Origin: Chromobotia macracanthus
Lineage: Eukaryota; Chordata; Actinopteri; Cypriniformes; Botiidae
Length of the DNA: 64,000 nt
Direction of reading: 5' to 3'
Assembly: GCA_036877525.1 (NCBI GenBank)
Contig: JAZGTH010000059.1
Coordinates: forward strand, 1,984,001-2,048,000
The translations under genes were made by a program, and so were the position numbers. Positions 12,883 through 24,780 of the stretch are shown in pieces. The notes under the pieces were generated by a model that did no database searches, was not told where the DNA came from, and saw only the letters and a list, made by a program, of their open reading frames with translations. The number at the start of each line of letters is the position of its first letter. The stretch's first letter is position 1.

Positions 12883-13345
12883 CCTGAATGACAGATCTGG
12901 TTAAATTTAAGTACACTTTCCCCGCTGTCAGCAGATCTCGGCGTCCACCCCGGACTTTGCGGAGAGAGGCATCAATAAAACAATCGCAATGTCTTAATGC
13001 TCGCCAGTTCTTCCACCCTTAATGTCCATTCCTATTGCCTAGGCGAAAAGGATTGGAAATGAAAACAGCCTCACATACTATATGCAACTCAAAGAAACCG
13101 TTTAAAATATTGCTTAATATATAAAACAATTATCTCGTGAAATGTTTGTAAAGTCGTATTCGTTTGTGGCAGCTGCTGAACCCGTCGATCATCCACCTTC
13201 GATCAGACTCAGCACCGGACAGCTCCACTTTCTGCCGCTCCAGACGCTCTGCCTGCCTGCCTGCGGAAAGTGTGATGGGTCGGTCCTTCTCAGGCGCTTT
13301 TACTATCCAACAGCGCCTCTACGGAGAGCTGTCAGTGACGACAAC
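12883..13345 (-). promoter_or_regulatory. kif5c promoter and 5' UTR region
   Basis: The ~450 bp upstream of the kif5c ATG are noticeably richer in G+C and CpG than the flanks (for example around 12945-12965 and 13178-13335), as expected for a CpG-type housekeeping/neuronal promoter. No TATA box sits at a convincing distance. Short open frames on the plus strand here (13142-13409) have no family resemblance. The transcription start cannot be placed by eye. Confidence 0.5.
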
Positions 13346-15130
13346 ACAAATATTGGCACAATTACAAATAAATGTCAAAAGTATAAATAATTTAATACGG
13401 AATAACTAGCGGACAATGAGACATTGCATAACATCTGTGCCCTGTGATAGAGACCCTATAATATTTGATAGTCCTGCGCTATTGACCCCCTTTTTGTTTC
13501 ATTCAACAGCCATTTGAAAGTAATCCAGTCAATTATAAAATGTCTAAACGTGTATGAATAGATAAAATAAAAGGGACCAGGATGGGTTGGCTACTGGGGT
13601 TTTTACAGGTTTCATATCTAAATCATAGGAAGGTGCTGACACAAAATAATAAATAAATAATAATTAACAAACAGAAAAAATAAACATTTGAAAATTTGCC
13701 CTTTTGACCCAGATGTATTGTTCTTATCAAGCCATTAAAAGACTGAAACCTGTTCCTTCCTGAGGCAAGGAAAGCTCTTCAATGTTTCTGTTAAAACAAA
13801 AACTAAAGCAATAAAGAAAGACAACTAAACATTTAGATAATTTAAAATAATAATAAAATAGTAAAAATGGTCCAAAAGATTGGAAAAATTGTCCATATTA
13901 ATCACAGAAATAATTATATCAGACGGATGACTTAGATGAGTTAGTTTGGTTTAAGATAAACATTTTTGCTGCTGCTTCTCTCTTAAAACAACTGTGCTAA
14001 ATAGCCCCACAACCCATTTTTTATTTTTTTAAACATGTTTAACCCTGGCCTCCCCTTATCAAATATTTAGCAATTAATAACTTTTATTTACCAATTTACA
14101 GAATAAATGTAAATTCTTTTACTTCTCAGATGATTATAAAGTGAATGATAATTAAATTTTGAATTTCTACCTATGCTATTTTTCATTGAGCCAAACAGCT
14201 GCATTCTTTGATTAACAAACTGTTGCTTCTTTTATTTATCAAACAGTTTGAACCGATGTCTGGGTAATAGTATTGGAATGCTCCACAGCGACCACTAGAG
14301 GTCGAGGCGTATATTGCCTTATGTGCGCAATGGTTTCGTCTCACGTTAACTTCCCATAGATATATGTAGACATATTTTTGTAGACAGTAGATTCTGAGAT
14401 CACTACTTCATCACTACTTTTCAGTCCTGGTCCTTCGGTATTTGACGTATCCTGTCATTGCTTCATTTAAATGTTTGATTTAAAGTCTTTTTGATTGTCA
14501 ATAGCTTCATTAAAGGTAAAAAATGATCACTTTTCATGACCTTTTATGGCTATTTTGTGCATTTCATTAAATGCAAAGCAATATCTGAAATGTGTTCCAA
14601 TATCTACAGGAGAACACTTTCACATCACAATTGTTTAAGCAGATCATATAATATGATGTAGTAATGCAGGGAATACAATACAAGCACATAATGCCGCTCT
14701 ATAAAGACTGTAGCATATAGTGAAGGTCAATTTGTGAACCTGTATCTCCTATAGAATGACTGTCAGACACCTTCTGTTTAAAGTCAAGTTTTAGGTATCT
14801 GTATATAATTTTGGACTCCATTGCTACTGGCAGGTGTTAAATGAACATAATGAGAGGCTTATTCAGGAAATCTTTAACATTAATTTGTTTTGGGAAGTTC
14901 TAGTTTGATTTATACATTATGAATTTTACATCAGCCTATTGACTAAGATGTTTATAGTCCAAGAGTTTAAAACTTTATATTATGATAATTTATTAGTTTC
15001 AGTACTTAATTATAAGTTATTTTGAAAACAAGTATCAGCTTTTATCTGTTTGCCAAGCGAGCCAATAAAGACATAAAAAAATCCCAAAATTACAAGGCAA
15101 GATACTATATCACGTACAGTAAGAGCTGAA
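13346..15130. other. Intergenic region between kif5c promoter and map3k19 relic
   Basis: AT-rich sequence with no convincing coding frame. A CTCF-like 14-mer (CCACTAGAGGTCGA, 14292-14305) lies within it, one base off the common core pattern. Nothing else recognised. Confidence 0.5.
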
Positions 15131-15134
15131 GATA

Positions 15135-15969
15135 TTGTCTGTGTTTACTGATCTTTTAGAACAATGTAATATGGGGACAAATGAAAGAAACAAGTTTGTG
15201 GAGCTGCTGTTGAAGGAAGAGATAGAGGCTGTGGCTGTGGGGCTGGAGCAGGGACTCTGCTGCCAGGAAGAAATGGGCTTGCCTCATGACTCAAATGGCT
15301 GCACTCCACTGATTAGTGCCTGTTGGTTGGGCCTTACTATGGTATGAGATCATGGGGTGACATGATCGAAACTGAACAGCTGATACTGTAGGTGACATTA
15401 GTGAAACAAAGATGATAAAAGTGGAATGTATTGATTGTAATATCACATAAATGGCAACAACTAATCACTTCCTATTACATCTTGTTTTATGCGTGTAGTA
15501 GCATTATTATGTAATCTTGTGTACCAGACAACAAGTTATCACTTCTTTCTTATAATTTTCAACTGATAACATTTCTTCATTGTTTATGTGCATTTTCTTT
15601 TATAAAGAAAAAAATTCTCTTGCCTTTCTCGTCAGATTCTAAAGGAAATGTGGAAAGGTTCTCCAGGCAGGCTTCTAGAAGATCTAGAAGCACTAGGGAA
15701 GGCAGTATGGGTAATAACTCTTGCAGCAGTAGTAGCCAGAAGGGGAGAATGTTCCTCAGGAGACATACACAATATTTAGGGCCTTGAATCTGGTATCCCA
15801 TTTGGATTTTAAGGATTTGGAAAGTTCTGGAATTAATAATACCACAAAAACAGACAACATAATTTCACACAATAGGAAAGATAATATGCCTATCAGATCA
15901 TTAATTGTTGATGAATCCAAAACAAGTGAAAACTGTGATCTTTGGAAAAAGTCTCAAAATACTGACTGA
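15135..15969 (+). pseudogene. Probable 5' remains of the map3k19-like gene
   Basis: An open frame over about 15135-15347 has no ATG at its start (TTG). From an internal ATG at 15171 it reads GTNERNKFVELLLKEE and then SNGCTPLISACWLG, which resembles the start of an ankyrin repeat, and it ends at a possible donor (GTATGA, 15342). Ser/Arg-rich fragments at about 15607-15785 and a further short frame to 15969 (DESKTSENCDLWKKS) are separated by stops. They lie upstream of, and on the same strand as, the kinase remains. Assignment to the same gene rests on position and not on a recognised domain. Confidence 0.35.
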
Positions 15970-16335
15970 CAGTTAATATTGCAATGAACCCAGCAACACC
16001 GCCTCAGAAATCCCACCTTCAGTCAGACATAAAGGATCCTACTTAATACAGGTGCGAAGTGCCTCATCACTATGGACATTAGTGTAGTAGAATCTACATG
16101 AAAATAACAAACCAAATAAGACACACAAAAAAATGACAGAAAACACAACACAAAACACCAGTCAATTAAATATTCTGGCACACAGAACCCAGAGTACTGC
16201 TAAATCCACAAGGAATGGGTTAAATTCATTAACTCAAAGGTGAAACTCAAGAAAGTACACACACAGATCTAAGAAGCAAATGTAAAGATTTTCTGCTTCT
16301 CATTGTAGTCTGTTCTTCATCTGTATCTGATACAG

Positions 16336-17117
16336 GTGTTTTGTGTGTTAACCAGTCAAGGTCAGCTGACTGCAGTTAAACACATACTACTGGACACATC
16401 AACTTTAGAGACTGCAGAAAATGTGTATGATCGCCTAGAGAGAGAGGTAGACCTTAAGAACCTTCATTACACTAATATTGTGTATTCCTGGTTTCCTGGG
16501 CACAGCTCTGTGCAAGAACATCGTAAGCATCTTTTTGGAATATGTTCCAGGTGGTTCCATCTTTATTTTGAGCCGGTTTGGACCCTTGTCAAAGAAAATG
16601 TTTGCCCTATACAATCAACAAGTTCTGGAGGGGGTTGATTATTTTCATGCTAACAGAGTTATCCATTGTGACCTGAAAGAAACATCATGCTTATTCCCAC
16701 TGGAGTAGACAAACTAACTGACTCTGGTTGCGCTCACCTTTTGAGATCTGTCCATGGTACCCCATAGGCTTGCTTAACCAGGTGAATCTTTGAAGAACCA
16801 TTTCAAAACCAATTATCCAGGGAATATTCTAAAACAGACAAACAGTAAAACTGAAACTAACTTCATAATCAAAGGTACTAACTTTCACCAAAAACCCAGA
16901 GAACATTTGCTTCAGTTTTGTGGTGGAAAGTGCTTTTAAATCCCCTTTTCTTCTCAGAGGTCCAAGACAACAGCCATCTGCAGAGGAACTGTTAAGACAT
17001 CCATTCTTTTCTTATCACAGCAAGTCTGCAAAAGACCAGCGAACTGAAAATTCAAAAAGCAACCTGGAAAACTGCCATTATCAAAACAATGATGCAAGTC
17101 AAATTGACAAATTGTGA
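16336..17117 (+). pseudogene. map3k19: MAP3K19/YSK4-type kinase domain, inactivated pseudogene
   Basis: Clear remains of a STE11-family kinase. An exon begins after TACAG at 16335 with LTSQGQLTAVKH (ATP-binding Lys kept), EVDLKNLHYTNIV, then a frameshift near 16480-16495. The next frame reads FLGTALCKNIVSIFLEYVPGG, RFGPL and VIHCDLKE. A second frameshift near 16680 leads to PTGVDKLTDSGCAHLL-RSVHGTP and a TAG at 16765. The catalytic HRD is HCD and DFG is DSG. Activation-loop residues are deleted. The segment with APE and helices F-G is absent. The C-terminal lobe end (RQQPSAEELLRHPFF) survives at 16950-17117. Family identity is from sequence resemblance to human MAP3K19. Position next to ccnt2 in convergent orientation matches the human locus. 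Confidence 0.86.
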
Positions 17118-18474
17118 TGCTGCTGTAACAATTTGATATGTACACAATGTAATGTATAAAATAACAAACAGCAAATCAACTGATAAGTGTGCCATTAAGT
17201 TTTTAACACAATAAATGATCACATACACAAAGACTTCGGTTACAGTAGTAAAAACCATGTAATTTATTAAATCTAAATAAACTTGGGGAAAAGACAAATA
17301 ATAATAAAAAAAAACTAAAGCACTAAGATTTTCACTTGCCTTATCCAAATGATGTTTTTTACAATGCTGGCCTCATTTACCCTTAGAATCACACATAAAG
17401 GAATCAAAATTAAAAGATCAAAACCATTCATCTGCGTTCACAAATATTGTTGCATTGAGGGCCTTTGGAAGCCCAGATCTCTTTGGGTCAACACTGATAA
17501 TGAAACCAATCCCCTTTTACACGCCTGTTTTTCAGATTATTTGTTATTGGTTTACAGAGTTGCACAAATAGGCTACTGCTTCAAGCTAAGAAATATATTA
17601 AATGCACTTCACAGCGAAGGTTATGTAAACTTCGAAGAACTCTGCTTGCACTTTTTGAGGCACAGCCTTTGGCATCCAGCTTGAAGGTCAAAAAGGTATA
17701 GATTGCATGGCCTCTGACAACATGCCAGGTAATTGGCAGAATGTGGATTGCCTGCTAGTTCGCTATCCTGGCAGCAATATGGAATACCAGTTCAAGAGAA
17801 CACTGCTGGAAGGCTGCCACTAAAAATGCCAACAACAGATTCTAACACTGAGTCACAAAATACACCCTCCATATACATATATATATATTTTTTTTACAAG
17901 CAGCTCCACCCTGAGAAGTTATGGTACAGCTTTTAACATACAAGAATGTATGTACATTTTTCTCATCACTCTGTAAACTCTGTATCATTCCTTTCATGAT
18001 GAACTCAAATTAAAAGTATAAAATGGGAAGAAAATGAAATGAAGAAACAAAATAAAACAATAGAACTGAAATTGCTTGGTTTTGCATTCCCTCTTCAAAC
18101 TTAATTTTAAACAAATGAGTGTCAGTCATTTTAGAGGGTGCATTCAGTCAGTAATTGTTCTATAAATAATCCCTGTGGCACACTTTATCACTCATTATAT
18201 AGCATTAGATCTCATGTAAAGATACAATTTTTGTACTAAAACTCATTCACCGGCTCACACATACATATCAACTGTTCATGAGGGAATAGTGAGGACAAAG
18301 CAGCAGTTACACAGAGAGATGCCCAGACTGAACCCAACTGCCAGAAGATCAGGAAGCATTTTTATTTTCTTGCTTTCTTACTCTGTTTCATTCACATTCC
18401 TGATATTTTTTTCTTAATAATGAAAACTATGCTTGATTTTTCTTTTACATTTTATATCCTCTTTTCCTACAAGT
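17118..18474. other. Convergent interval between map3k19 relic and ccnt2, mostly ccnt2 3' flank
   Basis: Low-complexity AT-rich DNA. Open frames at 17349-17684 and 17733-17936 (plus) match nothing I know and could be chance or further pseudogene debris. The part nearest 18474 is ccnt2 3' UTR. Confidence 0.4.
18361..18366 (-). terminator. Candidate ccnt2 poly(A) signal
   Basis: TTTATT on the plus strand, that is AATAAA in the ccnt2 transcript, about 110 nt past the long-isoform stop. Further signals may lie downstream, so the real 3' end is uncertain. Confidence 0.3.
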
Positions 18475-19832
18475 TCAAGAGTTCATTCCTTGGGCACTTA
18501 ACAGCGAATCAAGCATGTCAAAAGTATTTTTGTAGTACGTGTGTTGGCCATTAGCTAGGCCGGCGCCCTCAGGGCCGTGGCTCTCCACTGCTTTCCTGTC
18601 CAGTTTCACTAGGGTGCTGAGATGTCCGTAGCCCACCTGGTATGTGACACGGGGGGAGGGGGGAAGGGATGGTTAGGAACAGACTTGTGAGATGACACAC
18701 ACTGCTGAACAGAGGAACAATGAGAGGAACTACCTGCACCGCCTTTGGAACTTTTGCTCTTTTTGGAGTGGTGATTGTGGCTGGCATCAAGGTTCCCCCT
18801 CTTACGTGAGGAGCCAGAGCTGGAAGCTGAGCTCGCCCCCTCGCCACCAGGACCTAGCGGGCTCCGAAGGGACGAACCTGAAGCAGGCCCCTCAAGGCCA
18901 CTCCTGCCATTGCCGCTATGTGTGTGGGAGTGGCCGTGTTTGTGGTGATGACGATGGGCTGAGTGGTCTCTGTGTTTGTCTTTGCTCACGAGTGGGCTGG
19001 AATGTTTGCTTTTTGCAGCACCTTCATCCGAGGAGCTATGCCGCTCAGAGGACACCTTAATTTTCATTTTTAGCTCCTCCTTACTCAACCCCCCCTTATC
19101 ACTCTGGGAGGGGACAGGAAGACGGAGTTTTAATGAGCTCCCTTTATCCCGCTTTTCCCCCTTGTCCTGCCCAGGGACAGGAAGCTTCATCTTAAGGGGT
19201 GAGGCGGTGGTGGCTCCAGCACTGCTGCTTAGTCCCTGTTGCCCATGAGAAATTTGGGGCAGGTGCTTACGGTGATCTGTCTGTGCTGGTGCACCATAGA
19301 CATCCCTAACCTCAGCCTCCACATTCTGCTGCTCTTGTCTGCGTTTCTGCCCGGCCAGCTCAGCAGCATGTTTCTCTCTGTACTTGTCCAGAGACATTTT
19401 CTGAGTGGGTGCTGCAGGTGGAGGATAGGTCGTAGCCTGATGCTTCACCCCACTACTGGCCTTATGTTCATGTTTCGAAGGATTAAACTCTGCACTTTTG
19501 TCCGGCCGGTGAGGATGCATAGAGGAGGGTGGGGGAAGTTGTTTGACAGAATATGGGTCTGACCGCACTTGGTCCTGGGGCCAGTCACTGGGAGCAGTGT
19601 ATGTGTATGAAGTTCCCTGCATGTTGGCAATAGAATCCAGGGAAACACTACTGCTTGGGTTGCCAGGCAGGGTCACTGAAAAAGATGTGGAGGCTTTGGA
19701 GAAGGCTGCATTTGTCGAGACCCCAGGTAAGGCATCCATCAAGGACAGGTCATGGGACAATGAGGGTCCCGCTGAAGAGCTGCTGTCTGAGGCCTGACCA
19801 TCTGTTCTGGGTTTCTTAGCAGCTTGTGTAGC
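18475..19832 (-). CDS. ccnt2: ccnt2 last coding exon: His-rich tail with two alternative C-termini in different frames
   Basis: Encodes residues 259 onward: Ser/Pro-rich linker, the conserved QKMSLDKYREKHA, SLKLRLPVP, EELKMKIKVSSERHSSSDE, and then a His-rich stretch. Three 3' outcomes can be read. (a) Removal of 18637-18733 (donor GCAG|GTAGTT, pyrimidine-rich acceptor ACCAG|GTGG) gives a short tail GLRTSQHPSETGQ...EPRP stopping at 18569, total 646 aa. Its 21 private residues equal the number by which human T2a differs from T2b, as I recall. (b) Unspliced in frame runs to a stop at 18609, 665 aa. (c) One base offset gives YQVGYGHLSTLVKLD and the conserved end TFDMLDSLLSAQGMNS, stopping at 18475, as in human T2b. 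Outcome (c) is blocked here by one missing base in a C-run at about 18651-18663. Confidence 0.85.
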
Positions 19833-22800
19833 CTAGAAATAAATACAGCAATAACCGAGAGAAAGCTTTTAATATACTAAATGCATAACACATAACAATA
19901 TTATATATTATCATGAACTGCCTACCCTCCAGTTACGAATCCTCTTCAACCTGCTAGGTGTCTTCTCCAGAATTTGCAGAAACTCGTGGGTCAGTTCTAA
20001 AACACAGGTGTAAAATGAGCTTTACTGGGTAATATGGGGGACTACAATGGCCAAATGTCAAACATCTCAGGTGCAGCCAATTTGTGGGGACAGTGCATCA
20101 CCTACCATCCAGAAGCTCAAGTGTAACTGAGCTGTCCACATACTCCCACCAGTGCTTTCCATCAGTGGAAACAGGAATCTCCCAGTTGGACCACTTGCAT
20201 GCCAGGTGAATGCAGACACAGGCTATGACTGTGGGCTTGTACTGTAGACAGAAGGTGGTAAGGTGCAGACTGCAAAAGCAGCACATCATGGAGGGAAAAT
20301 AAAGACGAAGAAAGAAAAAAAATGTTACCTGCTGAGTGGATGAAAGGCAATCCTAAACATATATATTAAGGTATTAAGTCATAAAGAATTTTAAGAGCAA
20401 AGCCATTAAACAGTTCCTCAATTATGAGTAACAAGCTTCCAAAATTTGCCTGCACAGAAACTTTAGCACCAGTGACAATTTCACATTCAGTGACTTTACT
20501 ACCAAAATAAAAAGGCTTGGCTGAAACAGAAACCAATATGATTTCCCCTAAAAATTCCTTTTTAATTGTTTAATTATCAAGTTTTTCATTCAATTGATGT
20601 TACTGAAATAGAATCTAGGCTAAAGAAACACCACTTTTTTTTTTTTAATTCAACACTCAATTTTAGTGCAAATTTTAGAAATAACCAGCATCACAGCATT
20701 TTTTCTTAAGTACATTAAGCTGTACTAGGAGACAGAATGTATGTATTGAAAAATAACTTTAGTAATATGTATAAAAGTGGAAATAGTAATTTTAGGTTTA
20801 CAATAGCACACATATCTGAATATAAAGTGTTAATCAGTTATCATCAAATGTGATATAAAATCTGTGCAAGCAAATATAACAGGCCTTTTTACTCATAATA
20901 AAGGGTAATCTTGATACAACTAAAACCTTTGTGTGTTCAATAACAGGTGTAAAGGCCTGCAGTGAACAGAATCATAGGAAACAGTAAGCAAACAAGCATA
21001 TGGTTACCATCCATATTTACACCATAAGAAATGTGAGCCCGTCTTATGCAAGACATAAAGCAGGATAGACTATGTAGTTATCTCTGTGAACTTCTGCCAA
21101 CATCTCCAGAAATCAATGTTACTCTATTTTAGGGTACTGTATGTAAAATGGATGCACTTGCTCTGCTATACGAAGGCTATAGTAACAGGAAATACTGCAA
21201 CAACAATACTTGAAGAACCTATGGCAAATAAAGCAATTCTCAAACAAGATACATTCAACCAAGCCTGACTTAAATTTAAAATGAAATAATAATAGAATCT
21301 CAGCCAAAGCTGGATGGTAACCCTGTGCCATTAGAACATAATCAATGTTTGAATATGGGCTAAGAGAAGCTTTTAAAGCTTAATAACAACAAAGGACAAA
21401 CAATGATGGTAAACTTAATATAATGATAAAGACTGAAAAGCAATTATTCAGCAGTTATTTAATATAAGTAAAACTTTAAAAAAATAAGATCAAAATTGGT
21501 TGATTTACCAACACTAGATGTAGAAAGTCATTATGTTTAAAAAGAGTTAAAAAATGACACGGGCTCCATTATATGCAGGCCATGTGTCTACCAAATGTGC
21601 TCTAGTCCCATGTTCAGACATTACAGACAGTGCTGCAGTATTCATATGTAAACAAGGGGATGAGTACTAATGACAACTAAACTGATTTCAAAATAATAAA
21701 TAACAAAATGAGGGGAAAATGCACACAAAATAAAATTCTTCTAAGCAAGTATATTCACAATGGAGACTACACCCTTTAAGGACCTTTTCATTTGAAATCA
21801 ATCTTTTGTTTCAGACTTAACATAATCTTTTACAGCTTATGTGTTTAAATATGCACAGGGAATGGAACAAAATTTGAATTTTACAGTCAAATTTTTTTAA
21901 CAGGTCCTTAATGGGTTTATTTGCATTTAAACAGTTACATCACAACCAAAGCACAACAGATGTCTTAATATTAAAATCAAGCCAGGCACTGAATGATAAA
22001 AAAAATGTCTGAATAGTCTAAATACAAAAAATATGACTGAAACAAAGGTTCATTTTTCACTTTGAGAACAACAAAATCATAGGAAAAAACAAAGGGGTCT
22101 GGGTACTTACCATGGGGATTTCTATGTAATGTTTACATCTGTGTAATCTTTAGCTGCTATTCAGGCTACCAAAGTGTCTTTTTTAGACAAATGCACTTCT
22201 GTAACCGAGCAAACGTGAGGTTCAAGAGCACCACTACACTTCACATTGTGCATTCAACCCCTCTGTGCCAACAATAATCCCCCGTACAATACACCGCACT
22301 GCAACCGGGGCCGGTCTCGCCGAACCCCCTCGTCGCCCCACTCTGAGGGCATGTTTGAGAGGGGGGGCCTTCCTGTAGCCACCGGTGCAAGGAGGGTGTT
22401 GGACACTGGTAGGGTAACCTGCAGTATAGGAAGCTATAGTGTGCAGTCACAGTGCAACAAATGAGGTTCTGGATAACAACCTGTTGGTAGCCATGAAATA
22501 GGAAGTCTGTGCCAGATCCTTGCTTGCTGTAAAACAAAACAGAAAGAAAGAAGAGTGTGAGAGTTGGCCCAACTATCTCAGACCTAACTGCTATTGATTC
22601 AGTGAAATTACCTTTCATTGGACTACATGCTTAGCCATAGTTCAAAAGCCAGCAGTCTGATTAAAGATTAATTCAGCACTGTTTATATCTAACAGGGCAT
22701 ATGAAGAAAAGTCTATACCTCGCACTAGCTGGGAACATTTCACCACATCAGTGTGTGGATGTTCAATTGTTATTTCAAAGCCTGCAATATAAAGCACATG

Positions 22801-24780
22801 AATTTCATAACCACAACACCTGTCAAATAGGAGAGATAATCATGCATTAGTTAGAAACAAGCCCCTTAAACAATACATATCTAATGATACAAATATATTA
22901 TGTTAAAAATCAACATGGTTTCTTGGCATCAAGCCTTAAAACCATCATATTGGTCAAATTCATGATGATACAAACTCTGTGTCATGATGATACAAACTCT
23001 GAGTGGAAATGTATTACCTTTGATTTTTGCTTTTTTTCCACTCAAAATCCTTATCGGTTTCAAAGATGAACCAAAGTCAGCAAGCCTTCTATGTTCAGTT
23101 TAATATTCAGATAAAAGGAACCTACTTCCATAGACTTACCTAACGTCTGCAGCACTATGGTTTCAAGTATCACCAGCTCTTGAGCTTGCTGGAGGTATGC
23201 CTGAAGTTCAACAGACAATCATTACATGATGCTTGTAATGTGTCTTTGTTTCTTTAACCTATAGACAGAACTCTATTCAGATACAAAAATTGGTGCCCTT
23301 AATACAATGTTTTGAATTGAAGGAAGATACCTATTCAACACCGTTTATAACTGATATCGCAAAACAGACACTGTGTCAAAACTGATTCTGCAGATTCAGA
23401 ATCACAACACTCTTGTGGAGCAAATATTATCCAGTGTGACAAGATACAGAAAACTGATGCTGAGAAAACAACAATACCCAGAATTCTCCAAACTTACATT
23501 ACTCTTTGTATCCAGTGGAGGTTCCTGGGGATTTAAACATGCATGGGCTACTTTAATGACATGCTCAAGTTTCCGTGGTTGCTCTTCAACTTTTGCAGCC
23601 AGAAATAATGTTGTTGGGGAAATGGTCTGTGATGGAAAAAGACATGTCACCACAGCAGGATGGACTAGATATAACAAACAACTGCTTTGTTATTGAAATC
23701 TTGCACATTTTTTATACCTAAAAAGAACGGGTCCCTGTGAAAACATTGTAGAATATGTCATTTTCACTTTTAACAAACTCAATATGTAGGGAAGAACTGA
23801 GTCATAGCTTGGCTGAGCTGGTTTTATTTTTCCTAAACTGGGATTAACCGTGTATTTTGAAAACTGCATTAACAGTTCCACTGACAGCATTTTCTAAGGT
23901 GAAACGTACAATAAGGCTATTTAAAGAAACTTTCAGGTTATGACCATATGATTTGAAAAGGTAATAACACTTACATTTCTGTGGAATTTGGTGAACGAGT
24001 GGTACATATAAAATCTGTGCATGTAAACAATGGCAGTATTTATTGTGAGTTGAGAACTGACGTTTAGAGTCAAGGAAAAAGTCAGAATTCATTTCATAAA
24101 GTTATTTAAATGCGAAACAATATCTGCTGAATTAAAATGCCAACCCCAAGTTGAGCAAAAACAACAACATAATACATTTCCTAACCGGCCTGTTTGCGTG
24201 CCACTGTACATCACATCTAAAGCCTGTGAGCTGTCACGCGTTTGAGCTGTGCGTCAGACTACACGGCAGGCATGCATATACAAAAATGAGAGTTATTTTA
24301 TAAAAATGATGAAAATATTATACAAACAGGAAAAACATCACACAGAAATCACAGCACAATAATTAACGTGCGTACACAAAATGTACAAATATCATCTGTG
24401 AAACATTAACAAGCACGCGCCTGCGCAAGGGACGAACGCGCCCCGTCTAGATCTAATGGACTTTATGAAGAATCTCGAGCAATACCGTGAATGTTACTTA
24501 TATTCACCGTTAACAAAATAGATCACAGAAATAATAACTAGGCGTTGTAAATATTACAGACACAAATAGTCACAGTGAAAACAAGAACGGGCCTACTGTT
24601 GATTAGCGCGTCTAAAGGATACACATTTAATCTCTGACCCATGTCCTGAATGAGATTTGCGGCCTGCTGTCGATACGACAGCTCTCTGTCTGGCTCCATT
24701 CCGCAGCGGCGGGACGGTGTGCTTTCGAGCTGCTCCCGGGTGAAAAACCATTTGGACGATGATCCCCGGTACACCGCCAT
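18475..24780 (-). CDS. ccnt2: Cyclin T2, P-TEFb regulatory subunit, nine coding exons
   Basis: Binds and activates CDK9. The P-TEFb pair phosphorylates the RNA polymerase II tail, NELF and DSIF in the nucleus to release paused polymerase. Coding exons: 24780-24623, 24056-23975, 23626-23498, 23200-23140, 22781-22719, 22526-22481, 20269-20106, 19996-19926, 19832 onward. All phases join, and exons 1-8 give 258 aa. The N-terminus WFFTREQLESTPSRRCG and the cyclin-box blocks LFLAAKVEEQPRKLEHVIKV, ACVCIHLACKWSNWEIPV and STDGKHWWEYVD identify cyclin T. The tail and His-rich region fit T2. The first in-frame ATG is 24780. The 3' end has alternatives (frame stops at 18609, 18569 or 18475), treated in the last-exon entry. 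Human T2a and T2b are 663 and 730 aa. Confidence 0.93.
18637..18733 (-). other. Optional 97-nt intron inside the ccnt2 last exon
   Basis: GT at 18732-18733 and AG at 18637-18638 on the minus strand. The acceptor is preceded by a CCCTTC6TC6 pyrimidine tract that, when retained, encodes the poly-Pro run NHPFPPPP. Removal changes frame and yields the T2a-type tail. Support is from the splice signals and the fit of both tails to known isoforms. Confidence 0.6.
18918..18962 (-). other. His-rich segment of cyclin T2
   Basis: Residues about 549-563 read HRHHHKHGHSHTH. Cyclin T1 and T2 share such a tract. In cyclin T1 it is known to bind the polymerase II tail and to drive phase separation, so a similar role here is inferred. 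Confidence 0.75.
19926..24780 (-). CDS. ccnt2: ccnt2 exons 1-8: twin cyclin-box fold
   Basis: Residues 1-258 form the two cyclin repeats that grip CDK9. First repeat: residues about 20-150, including VSQLTINTAIVYMHRFYMYH, which spans the exon 1/2 splice (exon 1 ends in two bases of the Val codon, donor GTATCC), and AAKVEEQPRKLEHVI in exon 3. Second repeat: LVILETIVLQTLGFEITIEHPHTDVVK through KWSNWEIP, ending ELTHEFLQILEKTPSRLKRIRNWR. Intron 6 (20270-22480) is the longest, 2.2 kb. No key residues appear to be missing. Confidence 0.92.
22960..23002. repeat. 22-bp unit tandem duplication in ccnt2 intron 4
   Basis: TCATGATGATACAAACTCTG occurs at 22960-22979 and again at 22982-23001, separated by TG. 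A recent direct duplication with no mutation between copies. Confidence 0.8.

Noticed and set aside
13142..13409. Two overlapping plus-strand frames in the kif5c promoter
   Set aside because: Non-ATG or weak starts, CpG-rich promoter composition, no homology recognised.
18692..19797. Several plus-strand frames antisense to ccnt2 last exon
   Set aside because: They mirror the Ser/His/Pro-rich cyclin T2 coding strand, which is the real frame.
22241..22618. 125-codon minus frame near ccnt2 exon 6
   Set aside because: Only the 46 bases at 22481-22526 fit cyclin T2. The rest is intron read-through.
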